NCBI GenBank assembly: GCA_015351705.1
Contig: JADIIM010000034.1
Location: 20,802-84,801 of the forward strand
Direction: 5' to 3'
From: Aeromicrobium sp.
Lineage (GTDB): Bacteria; Actinomycetota; Coriobacteriia; Anaerosomatales; Anaerosomataceae
DNA: 64,000 bases
A program made the translations under genes and the position numbers. The notes beneath the pieces are model-generated. The model had not been told where the DNA came from. It made no database searches and was given only the letters and a program-made list of their open reading frames with translations. Position 1 is the first letter of the stretch. Every line of letters begins with the position of its first letter. Shown here piece after piece: positions 34,611-43,993 of this stretch.

Positions 34611-36626
34611 ATGCTACCCCTCAGACCTGCACATCCTCGCAAACGAACGGCACCCGCACGGCGATCGGCCCCTGGCGTTCCTGCGCTTCTTGTCGCGTGC
34701 GCCGTCGCAGTGTCACCGTGGGCGGCGGCGCCTGCCTCCGCTGACATCGGGCAGGTTGAGGCGCTGACCACCTCGGCAGATGGGATCTGGACCGCACGAG
34801 AATCCGGGGTCACGCTCAACCTGGACGATGTGTTCTTCATCGACGAGAGCATCGGCTGGGTGTCCGGCGAGAACGGGGCGCTGCTCAAGACCACTGATGG
34901 CGGAGCGACGTGGGCTGCGATGAACGCCGGCACTACCGTGACACTCGCCGGTCTCCACTTCATCGACGAGAACACCGGGTGGGTCGTGGGCGACAGCGGT
35001 GTCATCAGGAAGACCACTGACGGTGGCCAGACCTGGACAGCGCAGGTCTCGAACACGACCAAGAACCTCTGGAACGTTCAGTTCATCGACGAGAACGTCG
35101 GCTTCGCGCAGGGGATCGCCGGAGGGTACGGTCCGCCTCCGCCCGGCGAGTACAGCCCTGTGTTGAGGACCGTCGACGGCGGCCAGACCTGGATCGCCGA
35201 CGAGAGTCACGAGATGCACTTCAACTCGATCTTCTTCGTCGATGCGGACACCGGGTGGGCGTCGGGGAACGGGTATCTTGCCAAGACCACTGACGGCGCT
35301 GAGACCTGGGTGGACATCCTGCCCGATTCCCCGGGTTCTGACGCCCTGTACTGGTCGATACACTTCATCGACGCTGATACCGGATGGCTCGTGGGCCTGG
35401 ACTATGGTGCCGGGGGTCTCATCATGAAGACCACCGACGGCGGAGCGAACTGGACGCGGCAGGATCCGAGCCGTGACGTCGAGCTCATCGATGTGTTCTT
35501 CACAGACGCGCAGACCGGGTGGGTGTCCGGGAACAACGGCGTGATCCTGCACACCGCCGACGGTGGTGATACCTGGACCACTGAGGCATCCGGCGGCAGC
35601 CGTTACGTCCGCAGACTTCACTTCACGGATGCCGATGCCGGCTGGGCGGTCGGACACGCCGGATGGTTGTACTCCTACGGCCCGCTGCCACCGGTCATGC
35701 CTATCGAGGGTTCGGACCGCTTCGCTACCGCGGTGAGCGCGTCGAAGAGCGCGTATCCCACCGGGGCGGACACCGTGGTCATCGCCACGGGCATGAACTG
35801 GCCGGACGCGCTCGGCGGGGCCGCACTTGCCGGCGCCCTCGGGGGCCCGATCCTGCTCGTGGGCTACGACGCGCTCCCGTCGGCGGTCAGCGCCGAGATC
35901 GACCGCCTCGGAGCGGACTCGGCCGTGATAGTCGGCGGCCCGAACGCCGTGAGCACCGGTGTCGAGACCGCACTGGAGGGTCTGTTCGATGACGCCGACA
36001 AGGTGACCCGTATCAAGGGCGATGATCGCTATAAGACCGCCGATGCGGTCGCGGCAGCCGTAGTCGAAGCCGGCGGCGGTGCGGCGTTCGACGGCGCGGC
36101 TCTGGTGGCGACCGGCGGTGACTTCCCGGACGCGCTGGCGGCTGCTCCTCTTGCGGCGGCCCAGGGCTGGCCGCTTGTTCTCGCCAACCCGCGCACGGGG
36201 CTGTCCGCGGCAAGCAAAGCGGTGATCTCGGACGCCGGCGATGTCTACATCCTGGGCGGCGAGGCCGCTGTCTCGGCTGCCGTGGAGAGCGACCTCAAGA
36301 AGTCGTTCACGGTGGACCGCCTTGATGGCACCGATCGCTATGCGACCGCTGCCGTGATCTCGGCGTTCGCGGTCGACGAGGCCGGGCACACGTGGGACCG
36401 TGTCGGGATCACGACGGGACTCAACTTCCCCGATGCGCTGGCGGGCGGGGTGCTCCAGGGCAGGGCAGGCAGCGTCATGCTGCTCACGCGGCCCGATCTG
36501 CTCAGTCCGGCGACGGCTACGAGGCTCTCGTCCAACAAGGCCGAGATAGAGACAGTCACCTTCTTCGGCGGGGCGAACGCGGTGAGCCCTGCGGTTCGCG
36601 TCTCGGTGGACCAGATGCTGCAGTAG
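34611..36626 (+). CDS. Surface protein: Ycf48-like propeller plus three CWB2 repeats
   Basis: A 671-residue secreted protein. Signal peptide about 1-45 (AWAAAPASA). Residues about 55-360 hold six blades with the Ycf48/BNR-type signature (TTDGGATW, TTDGGQTW, TVDGGQTW, TTDGAETW, TTDGGANW, TADGGDTW) each preceded by a 'FIDxxxGWxxG' strand. Residues about 365-671 are three CWB2 repeats that anchor it to wall polymers (DRFATAV..., NWPDALGG, VIVGGPNAVS and so on). The ATG follows GGAGGAGATACC. The ligand is unknown; an adhesin or sensor role is possible. Confidence 0.92.
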   Translation: MLPLRPAHPRKRTAPARRSAPGVPALLVACAVAVSPWAAAPASADIGQVEALTTSADGIWTARESGVTLNLDDVFFIDESIGWVSGENGALLKTTDGGATWAAMNAGTTVTLAGLHFIDENTGWVVGDSGVIRKTTDGGQTWTAQVSNTTKNLWNVQFIDENVGFAQGIAGGYGPPPPGEYSPVLRTVDGGQTWIADESHEMHFNSIFFVDADTGWASGNGYLAKTTDGAETWVDILPDSPGSDALYWSIHFIDADTGWLVGLDYGAGGLIMKTTDGGANWTRQDPSRDVELIDVFFTDAQTGWVSGNNGVILHTADGGDTWTTEASGGSRYVRRLHFTDADAGWAVGHAGWLYSYGPLPPVMPIEGSDRFATAVSASKSAYPTGADTVVIATGMNWPDALGGAALAGALGGPILLVGYDALPSAVSAEIDRLGADSAVIVGGPNAVSTGVETALEGLFDDADKVTRIKGDDRYKTADAVAAAVVEAGGGAAFDGAALVATGGDFPDALAAAPLAAAQGWPLVLANPRTGLSAASKAVISDAGDVYILGGEAAVSAAVESDLKKSFTVDRLDGTDRYATAAVISAFAVDEAGHTWDRVGITTGLNFPDALAGGVLQGRAGSVMLLTRPDLLSPATATRLSSNKAEIETVTFFGGANAVSPAVRVSVDQMLQ

Positions 36627-36658
36627 CGCGCCAGTCACGGTGCGCGGCCGATGCGAAA

Positions 36659-36690
36659 CGAGGGCCCTCCAGTACGCGGGAGGGCCCTCG
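36659..36690. terminator. Bidirectional terminator between CWB2 protein and LtaS-like gene
   Basis: CGAGGGCCCTCC (36659-36670) pairs with GGAGGGCCCTCG (36679-36690) around an eight-base loop. It sits between two convergent genes and can serve both. Confidence 0.75.
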
Positions 36691-36714
36691 GCCGTTGTGT
36701 GTCCGGCAACGCGC

Positions 36715-38766
36715 TTACGGGTCCGGCGTCTCCGTGGACACGGTCTCGCGATTGGGGATGATCGCATCTCCCAGCGCACGATCCGCGTCCGCGCGCACCG
36801 GGAGCCCGTCGGTGTACTCGCTGGCCAGCCGCAGCAGCTCGGTCATCAGGTCGTAGTCCGCCCGGTCCGCTGCGACGGTGGCTGTCGGCTCGCCGGTCCT
36901 GACGTCGAAGGCCGTGCCGTCCTCGAACCCGAGTCCCGGCTGGAAGAGCACCCGCTCGTTGAGCATCGAGCCGAACGGGATCAGTCCGCGCATCCCGATC
37001 AGGCCGTCCCCTCCTGCGAACGCGCTCCGCCCGAACTGCGGGACGTGCGTGAGATCGAGCCCGAGCGGGTCGGCGAGCGTGGCGAAGATGTCCACCTGCC
37101 CGAGCGTGGTGTCCACCACGCGCCCATCGGTCTGGCCTGGCAGATGGACCATGAGCGGGACGCGCAGGTAGTCCACGTCGGTGTATGGATGGCCGAGAAG
37201 CTCCTCGAGCAGCGCCGCCTCCTCGGCTGTGCTCGGCCGGAGCAGCCCGAAGTGGTCGCCGTAGAACACGACGATGGACTCGTCCCACAGCCCGTCGCGC
37301 TTCAGCGCGTCCACGAACTCGCCGATGACGCGGTCGGTGTAGCTCACCGACGACATGTACGCGCCCACCGGTGTGCCGGCGAACGGCTCGCCCGGCTTGA
37401 ACGGGCGGTACTCCTCGGGCGGGTGATGGAACGGGAAGTGGGAGGTCATCGTGATGATCTGCGCGTAGAACGGGCGCTCCTCGGCGCGCAGATCGCTCAT
37501 GGCCGAGTGCGCGACGTCGAACAGGACGCTGTCCGGCGCGCCCCACTGCCACCATGGATCGGGCGGGACCTCCGAGCGGTCGTACCAGCGGTCGAAACCC
37601 AGCGCGGGGTAGAGATTCGTGCGGTTCCAGAAGCGCGCCTCGTTCTGGTGCAGGGTGAGCGAGTAGTAGCCGTGCTCGCCGAGCACGCGGGGCAGCGCGG
37701 GGACCTCCTTCGCGCCCCAGCGGACCGATGCCGCCTGGTTGGGCGGCGGGTACAGTCCGCTGTTCATCACGAACTCGGCATCCGAGGTGTTGCCGCGCGC
37801 AAGCTGCGCGTGCGTACGCGGGAAGTACCAGCTCTCAGCGGCGATCTTGTTGAGCTCGGGCGTGACCTCGACACCGTCCACCTCAAGGTCGATCAGGAGC
37901 GTCTGGAGTGCCTCGACCTGGACGACGATGAGGTTCGCACCCTCGTACGTGCCGGGCTGGAAGTCGGCGATTCGCGGACCGGTGCGACCGGCCCGCAGCC
38001 TGGCGATGGTGGCGGCGAGTTCGCGAGACGCCGCCTCATCCACGGCGACGACGTCGGGTTCACCGGCGACGACCAAGCGCAGGCTGGCGAGCTGGTACGC
38101 CGCGATCCCGTGCCGTCCGGCGGCGGCTATGCTGTTGGCGGGCTGCGGGACGTTCCAGGCTCCCACGAGTGCCGCGGCACTGCCGAGCACCAGGGCTGCG
38201 AGCATGACGACCACGGCACGCGTCTGCACGTGCGGCGTGACCGGGGGCCGCCAGCGCATGAGTGACGCGGGCAGCAGCGCGACTACGAGGAGCACCGGCA
38301 GGTCGATGACGTACAGCGCGTGGACCGGACGGAGCAGCTCACCGATGCTGTCGGTCACCTCGGTCGCCTGTCCGGCAAGCCCCAGCATGTCGAACGTCAG
38401 CAGCTGGCCGAAGTAGGTCGCGTAGACCGCGGTGGCGAGCAGCGAGACGGAGACGACGGTATCAAGCGCGAGCAGCGCCGCGGTGTGGAGTGGTCTTCGC
38501 GTCCGCGTGAGGGCGTGCACGGCCCAGACGAGAAGGAGCAGCAAGGGGGCTTCGAGGAGCAGTGTCCGCCCCAGTCCGGGATCGCCGAGCGCAAGGCTGC
38601 GGGTGAGCGCGGCCTTGGCGATGAGCGCTATCGCCATGAGTGCCGGCAGCAGGACGCGGTGGGCGCCCGTGGGGGCGCTGGGCGCGCTCAGGTCTCCGCC
38701 ACCCTCTGCGGGGGCACCGAGCGGTCCGGGTCTTGTTGTCGTGTCGTTGCGTGCCACTAAGGTCAT
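36715..38766 (-). CDS. LTA-synthase-family phosphoglycerol transferase / sulfatase-fold membrane enzyme
   Basis: A 683-residue protein: five N-terminal membrane helices (to about residue 220) and an outward-facing sulfatase-fold domain. Key segments: YFPRTHAQLARGNTSDAEF with the catalytic Thr (as in LtaS NTSxxEF), QIITMTSHFPFHHP, FVDALKRDGLWDESIVVFYGDHFGL (metal-binding D-H) and the LPGQTDGRV region. LtaS enzymes polymerise glycerol phosphate from phosphatidylglycerol onto a lipid anchor. It could supply the anionic wall polymer to which the neighbouring CWB2 proteins bind. Start ATG 38766; GTG 38769 is adjacent; the ribosome site is weak. Confidence 0.85.
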   Translation of the reverse strand: MTLVARNDTTTRPGPLGAPAEGGGDLSAPSAPTGAHRVLLPALMAIALIAKAALTRSLALGDPGLGRTLLLEAPLLLLLVWAVHALTRTRRPLHTAALLALDTVVSVSLLATAVYATYFGQLLTFDMLGLAGQATEVTDSIGELLRPVHALYVIDLPVLLVVALLPASLMRWRPPVTPHVQTRAVVVMLAALVLGSAAALVGAWNVPQPANSIAAAGRHGIAAYQLASLRLVVAGEPDVVAVDEAASRELAATIARLRAGRTGPRIADFQPGTYEGANLIVVQVEALQTLLIDLEVDGVEVTPELNKIAAESWYFPRTHAQLARGNTSDAEFVMNSGLYPPPNQAASVRWGAKEVPALPRVLGEHGYYSLTLHQNEARFWNRTNLYPALGFDRWYDRSEVPPDPWWQWGAPDSVLFDVAHSAMSDLRAEERPFYAQIITMTSHFPFHHPPEEYRPFKPGEPFAGTPVGAYMSSVSYTDRVIGEFVDALKRDGLWDESIVVFYGDHFGLLRPSTAEEAALLEELLGHPYTDVDYLRVPLMVHLPGQTDGRVVDTTLGQVDIFATLADPLGLDLTHVPQFGRSAFAGGDGLIGMRGLIPFGSMLNERVLFQPGLGFEDGTAFDVRTGEPTATVAADRADYDLMTELLRLASEYTDGLPVRADADRALGDAIIPNRETVSTETPDP

Positions 38767-38943
38767 CACCCATGCAGAAGTCGCGCTTCACGAACGTGTC
38801 ACACACGCCATCCTAGCGAAGTCACCTCCCGGTGCCGAGTGTGAGGCGCCGATAAGGGGAATGACTGTCTAGCAGGCGACTCATGGGCTTGTTCGAGTGA
38901 GAAGCGTCCCTGCGTTCGGTCACCACGTGTGAAGGGGGTAGTT

Positions 38944-41268
38944 ATGGACGGTGGTTCAGCACGGACAGGACGGCACAGGAGGCGGCGTGCTGCGGTGGCC
39001 GTAGTTGTGGCTGCCGCTATGGCGCTCGCTCTGGTGCCGGGTACGGCGTTCGCTGGCTGGTGGCGCTACGTCGAGCCGGAGCTCGTGAGCGTGGGCGATT
39101 TCGGCACGCCGGGCGATGGCAACAGCTATCAGCCGAGCATCAGCTATGACGGGCGCTACGTGGCGTTCGACTCGTACGCGGACAACCTGTCGCCTGATGA
39201 CGCGAACACCGGCGGCGACGGCAGCCGGGACGTGTTCATGCGTGACCGGCTCGACTCGGCCACACACCTTGTCAGCGTCACACCGGATGATGCGGTCGAG
39301 CCCGACCGGGGAGCACGCAGTCCGTCGGTGAGCGACTGCGGACGCTACGTCGCGTTCATCACCGGCCGCGACCTGGTGCCGGAGGACGACAACGGCGGGC
39401 AGGACGTCTACGTCAGGGACATGCAGACCGGTGAGTACGCGTGGCTGGACACGGACGGATACGCCGACTACATCTGGAACCTGCAGATCAGCGGCAACGG
39501 CGAGCATGTGGTCTTCGACATCTACTCTGTCAGCCTCCTGCCGGAGGACACGAACACCAGGTACGACGTGTACCTGTGGTCGTGGGTGGAAGACGAGTTC
39601 ATCCTGGTGAGCGAGACGCCGGATGGAGCCAGCGTCACGGATCGTGGCGCGCAGTCTGGTGGTATCAGCGATGACGGCCAGTACGTGGCATTCCTCACGG
39701 GCCGCGACTTCGTCCCCGAAGACGACAACGGCACGCAGGACCTCTACATCTGGGATGCAGCCACCGGTGACTTCCACTGGCAGGACGTCGCAGGCGACGG
39801 TTCTGGCGCGGGGTCTGGCGAGAAGGTCGCTATCAGCGGCAACGGCGAGTACGTCGTGATGACGATGGACAGCGGCCTTGTGCCCGATGACACGAACGGG
39901 CGCAAGGACGTCTACTGCTGGTCCGTGCTCGACGAGGAGCTCATCTGGGTGAGCGAGACGCCTGAATGGGCGAGCGAGACCGATCGTGGCGCCAACTGGG
40001 GCACGATCTCCGACGACGGCTCGACGATCGCGTTCTTCTCAGGCCGCGACTTCGTGCCGGACGACACCAATGATGAGTGGGACATCTACACGCGCGATAT
40101 GATCACGGGCGAGTTCACGAGGGTCGTCATCACGCCTGATGGTTCCTCACCCGGCAACGACGTGGACTACCTCGCCATCAGCGGCAACGGGCAGTGGCTC
40201 GCCTTCAACTGGGAGGCGTCGGACAGCATCAAGCTTGGCGCCCAGTACTACGACCCATCGGCGGATCCCGATGCCGTGGGTGCCCTTGAGGTTTACGATT
40301 ACGAGCAGGTCTACGTCATCAACCTCGGAAGCGTTCTCGCGCCCGGTGCGAGCCGCGTGAGCGGCACCGACCGGTTCCGCACGTCGGTGGCCATCTCCAA
40401 GTCCACCTTCCCCAACGGTGCTGACACGGTGGTCATCGCCACCGGCACCAACTGGCCCGATGCTCTCTGCGCCTCGGCGCTGTCGGGCGCTGTGGTGGGT
40501 CCGGTGCTGCTGACCAACCCCGACGCGCTTCCGTCGGCGGTGGCCGATGAGATCGACCGGCTCGGCGCGCAGCACGCATACATCGTGGGTGGCACCACGG
40601 CTGTGACCGAGAAGGTCGAAGACGAGCTCAACGACATGCTTCCCGGGTACGTGTTCCGCCTGTCCGGCGACGACCGCTACGGCACGTCGCGTGCGGTCGC
40701 CAACCGGGTCATCAACATCCTCGGGCCGACGTACTCGGGCATGGCGCTCGTGACCACCGGCAGCAACTACCCTGACGCGCTCGCGGGCGCGCCGCTGGCC
40801 GCCGGTCTCGACTGGCCGATCCTGCTTGCGAAGGTCGACGCAGGCACGGTCTACGTCCCGGCCGACACCGACGCCGTCATGATCCTCGGCGGCGAACTGG
40901 CGGTTCCGGCGGGCGTCGAGACGTTCCTCAAGGCCGAGCTTGGCGACGGCGCGGTCGACCGCGTAGGCGGCGCGACGCGCTACGACACCGCGGCGCAGGT
41001 CGCGCAGGCCGGCGTGGATGCCGGTCTGCTGTGGAACGGCGTGGGCATCGCCAGCGGCGAAGCGTACCCGGACGCGCTTGCAGGTGGCGCAGCGGTGGGC
41101 CTGCAGCGGTCGGTCATGCTGCTGACTCCCGCGGCATCGCTTGACGGCTACGCCAAGAACGCGCTTGAGGACAACCAGGCCGACATCGCTACGGTCCGCT
41201 TCTTCGGCGGCGCCAACGCGCTGAGCACCACCGTCGAGAATGCCGTGAAGGCCATCCTCGGCTTGTAG
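38944..41268 (+). CDS. Surface protein: PD40/TolB-like repeats plus three CWB2 repeats
   Basis: A 774-residue secreted protein. Signal peptide about 1-38 (TAFAG). Residues about 45-460 contain repeats of the WD40-like PD40 type: ISYDGRYVAF, VSDCGRYVAF, ISGNGEHVVF, ISDDGQYVAF, ISGNGEYVVM, ISDDGSTIAF, ISGNGQWLAF, alternating with GRDxVPxDDNxxxDxYxxD loops that could bind calcium. Residues about 470-774 are three CWB2 repeats. GTG 38929 is in frame, but GAAGGGGG lies just before ATG 38944, which is chosen. Ligand unknown. Confidence 0.9.
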   Translation: MDGGSARTGRHRRRRAAVAVVVAAAMALALVPGTAFAGWWRYVEPELVSVGDFGTPGDGNSYQPSISYDGRYVAFDSYADNLSPDDANTGGDGSRDVFMRDRLDSATHLVSVTPDDAVEPDRGARSPSVSDCGRYVAFITGRDLVPEDDNGGQDVYVRDMQTGEYAWLDTDGYADYIWNLQISGNGEHVVFDIYSVSLLPEDTNTRYDVYLWSWVEDEFILVSETPDGASVTDRGAQSGGISDDGQYVAFLTGRDFVPEDDNGTQDLYIWDAATGDFHWQDVAGDGSGAGSGEKVAISGNGEYVVMTMDSGLVPDDTNGRKDVYCWSVLDEELIWVSETPEWASETDRGANWGTISDDGSTIAFFSGRDFVPDDTNDEWDIYTRDMITGEFTRVVITPDGSSPGNDVDYLAISGNGQWLAFNWEASDSIKLGAQYYDPSADPDAVGALEVYDYEQVYVINLGSVLAPGASRVSGTDRFRTSVAISKSTFPNGADTVVIATGTNWPDALCASALSGAVVGPVLLTNPDALPSAVADEIDRLGAQHAYIVGGTTAVTEKVEDELNDMLPGYVFRLSGDDRYGTSRAVANRVINILGPTYSGMALVTTGSNYPDALAGAPLAAGLDWPILLAKVDAGTVYVPADTDAVMILGGELAVPAGVETFLKAELGDGAVDRVGGATRYDTAAQVAQAGVDAGLLWNGVGIASGEAYPDALAGGAAVGLQRSVMLLTPAASLDGYAKNALEDNQADIATVRFFGGANALSTTVENAVKAILGL

Positions 41269-41315
41269 GACCGGAGGTCAGGTGCCTGGCGGTCATCGCG
41301 GGCATCGGATGTGTG

Positions 41316-41347
41316 GAGGGCCCTGCCGCTTCGGCGGTGGGGCCCTC
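41316..41347 (+). terminator. Terminator after the PD40-CWB2 gene
   Basis: A 14-base stem (GAGGGCCCTGCCGC with GCGGTGGGGCCCTC, two G-U pairs) closed by a C(UUCG)G tetraloop, 47 bases after the stop. Confidence 0.75.
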
Positions 41348-41421
41348 GCGCGCGTACGGGGCAGAGTGCAGGTCGCCGAGAGGTGCAGAGTATGTGGTAA
41401 GTGCCGTATGCTTGTGATGCC

Positions 41422-43671
41422 ATGCACAACCGACTGCCGCCTGGAGGCAGGGTGTACCGGAGCCTCTTCGAGAACGACACGATCGTGATGCTCGTCGTCG
41501 ACCCGCACCAGGACGTCATCGTGGACGCGAACCCGGCGGCTGTCCGCTTCTACGGGCGGACGCGGGACCAGCTTTGCGCGATGCGGCCTGCGGAGCTTCA
41601 GGTCTGTGCCGCGTGCGATGTCCACCGCCGCGCGGATGGCTCGGTGGCCACGGTCGAGGTGCATCGCGCGCCAGTGGACCACGACGGCCGGCCGCGGGAA
41701 CTCTGGGTCGTTCACGACGTGACCGAGCGTGAGGCCAGCCAGCGGACGCTCGAGAGCGAGGCGCTGACCCGCCGCATCATGGTCGAGCAGTCGCGGGACG
41801 GCATCGTGGTGCTCGACGACCACGGCGGCGTCTACGAGGCGAACCGCGTCTTCGCCGAGATGATCGGCTACTCATTGGACGAGGTCAGGGGCCTGCACGT
41901 CTGGGACTGGGACCGCAGCGTCGACCGGGCGGGACTTGAGGAGATGATCGCTACGGTCGACGTGAGCGGCGATCACTTCGAGACCCGACACACCCGCAAG
42001 GACGGCACGGTGTTCGATGTGGAGATCAGCACGAACGCTGTCGTGGTGGACGGCCAGAAGCGCATCTTCTGCATCTGCCGCGACATCAGTGAGCGCACGG
42101 CAGCGCAGGCCGAGATCGCTCACCGTCACGATCTCATGCGTCACATCATCGAGCACAACCGCTCGGCCGTCGCGGTGCACGACCGTGACCTGCGTTACAT
42201 CTACGTCAGCCAGAGCTACCTGGAGCAGTATCGCGTCACCGAGTCCGATGTGATCGGCAGACATCACTATGAGGTGTTCCCCGACCTGCCGGAGAAGTGG
42301 CGCGAGGTGCACCGCAGAGCGCTCGCCGGCGAGGTCCTCGGCGCTGAAGACGACCCGTACGAGCGCGAAGACGGCACGGTCGACTGGACCACGTGGGAGT
42401 GCCGCCCGTGGTACGAGAGCGACGGGTCGGTAGGCGGGATCGTCATCTACACCGAGGTCGTGAACGAACGCAAGAAAGCGGAGATGCGGCTTCGTGAGAG
42501 CGAGGCGCGGCTTCGCACGCTGAGCGACAACATCCCCGACGGCTTCATCTATCAGCTCGAGGTGTCGCCAGACGGGAGCGAACGGCGCTTCACCTACGTC
42601 GGCGCGGGCATCGAGAAGCTGCGCGGCCTGACACAGGCCGAGGTGATGGCTGATGCGAGTGCCCTGTACAACCAGACGCATGAAGAGGACCGGGGCATGG
42701 TCGCGCGGCTGGAGGACGAGGCACTCGCACACCTCACCCGGTTCCGGGCGGAGATCCGCTATCGCGCCGCCGACGGCACGATCCGTTGGAGCCGGCTGTC
42801 TTCCGAGCCGCGGCGGCTCGGTGACGGCCGCATCGTCTGGGACGGCGTGGAGGTCGACATCACCGAGCGCAAGAACGCGGAGCTCGAACTCGCACGGCAC
42901 CGCACCGAACTCGAGTCGCTCGTCTCGGAGCGCACTCGCGAGCTCGAAGAGACCAACCTCGAGCTCGCCGAGGCCAGCCGCGCCAAGAGCGCATTCCTCG
43001 CCAACATGAGCCACGAGCTGCGCACCCCGTTGAACTCGATCATCGGTTTCTCCGGGGTGCTGCTGCAGGATCTCGCCGGTCCACTCGATGAGCGACAGCG
43101 GGCGCAGGTCGAGATGATCAACCGCAGCGGGCGGCACCTCCTCTCGCTCATCAACGATGTGCTCGACCTTGCCAAAGTGGAGTCCGGCAGTGTCGAGGTC
43201 CGCGCTGAGGCGTTCGACGTGGCCGATCTCGTCAAGGGCGTCGCCGAGTCCATCGCGCCACTGGTCGCCGAGAAGGGCCTCGACCTTGAGGTCCGCGTGC
43301 CTGAGTGTCCGATCTCGCTCGTGTCGGACGAGGGCAAGGTGCGGCAAGTCCTTATCAACCTCGCGGGCAACGCGGTCAAGTTCACCGATCGTGGCACGGT
43401 GTCGATCACCCTGCGTCCCGGCCAGGACGGCGGCGCCGTCCTCACCGTCTCGGACACGGGTTGCGGCATCCCCGCGGATGCGCTCGCGACCATCTTCGAT
43501 CCGTTCGCACAGGTGGAGGACGACCGTCTGCGCATCAAGCCCGCCGGCACGGGCCTCGGTCTCGCGATCTCGCAGGAGTACGCGCATATGCTCGGCGGCG
43601 AGGTCTCGGTGCACAGCGAGGTCGGAAAGGGCTCGACGTTCACGCTCGTGGTACCCGATCTGGCCGAGTGA
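41422..43671 (+). CDS. Multi-PAS cytoplasmic histidine kinase
   Basis: A 749-residue kinase without membrane segments. Four PAS domains (about 10-105, 112-235, 240-360, 368-490; e.g. MLVVDPHQDVIVDANPAAVRFYG, DGIVVLDDHGGVYEANRVF), a coiled coil (490-520), HisKA with phospho-His near 528 (MSHELRTPLNSIIGFSGVLL) and ATPase domain (about 620-749; NLAGNAVKFTD, DTGCGIPAD, GTGLGLAISQEYA). One PAS may bind a cofactor; this is not evident. The start is uncertain: ATG 41422 chosen, GTG 41401 possible, and neither has a good ribosome site. No response regulator is adjacent. Confidence 0.9.
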   Translation: MHNRLPPGGRVYRSLFENDTIVMLVVDPHQDVIVDANPAAVRFYGRTRDQLCAMRPAELQVCAACDVHRRADGSVATVEVHRAPVDHDGRPRELWVVHDVTEREASQRTLESEALTRRIMVEQSRDGIVVLDDHGGVYEANRVFAEMIGYSLDEVRGLHVWDWDRSVDRAGLEEMIATVDVSGDHFETRHTRKDGTVFDVEISTNAVVVDGQKRIFCICRDISERTAAQAEIAHRHDLMRHIIEHNRSAVAVHDRDLRYIYVSQSYLEQYRVTESDVIGRHHYEVFPDLPEKWREVHRRALAGEVLGAEDDPYEREDGTVDWTTWECRPWYESDGSVGGIVIYTEVVNERKKAEMRLRESEARLRTLSDNIPDGFIYQLEVSPDGSERRFTYVGAGIEKLRGLTQAEVMADASALYNQTHEEDRGMVARLEDEALAHLTRFRAEIRYRAADGTIRWSRLSSEPRRLGDGRIVWDGVEVDITERKNAELELARHRTELESLVSERTRELEETNLELAEASRAKSAFLANMSHELRTPLNSIIGFSGVLLQDLAGPLDERQRAQVEMINRSGRHLLSLINDVLDLAKVESGSVEVRAEAFDVADLVKGVAESIAPLVAEKGLDLEVRVPECPISLVSDEGKVRQVLINLAGNAVKFTDRGTVSITLRPGQDGGAVLTVSDTGCGIPADALATIFDPFAQVEDDRLRIKPAGTGLGLAISQEYAHMLGGEVSVHSEVGKGSTFTLVVPDLAE

Positions 43672-43993
43672 GGCCTGTCGCCCACGCGTGGGCGACAGGA
43701 TGCGGGCTGCGCCGATCGGATGCCTTCAGGTATAGTCGACTCACGGCGGATTCGGCGGTGGTGGGGCTGCCGGGGGGTGTTTTGAGGTGGCGTTCACGAA
43801 CAGACGCCCTCTCGACGTGCGCCCTGCCCGCCCCTGCGGAGTCCGGTCTTCGTTCCCCTCGTGCCGGACGATCCGTCCGCGCTCGCTCCATCTCGGCAGG
43901 ACCTGGGTCAGGTTCAGGCTGATCGGTGTGCCTCCCCCGCGTGAAGCGCGTACGCATGAGTACGGTGTCTTCGAGCGGATCGGGAGGTCTTCC
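43672..43993 (+). promoter_or_regulatory. 322-base stretch with promoter and long leader of the Ycf48-like lipoprotein gene
   Basis: A TATAGT box (43731-43736) with only a weak -35 lies near its start, which would give a leader of about 250 bases. The leader holds several inverted repeats (for example GCGTGAAGCGCGTACGC and the CACCTCAA-like GC stretches) but no riboswitch class was recognised: no GEMM, ydaO or T-box core. An upstream in-frame start at 43787 would add a basic, low-complexity extension before the signal peptide and is rejected. Confidence 0.4.

Noticed and set aside
34713..36779. 688-residue ORF antisense to the Ycf48-CWB2 protein
   Set aside because: Arises from the repetitive structure and GC bias of the sense gene.
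36640..38265. 541-residue ORF antisense to the LtaS-like gene
   Set aside because: Begins in the terminator hairpin and has a low-complexity product.
41872..43614. 580-residue ORF antisense to the multi-PAS kinase
   Set aside because: No motifs; shadow of the kinase gene.
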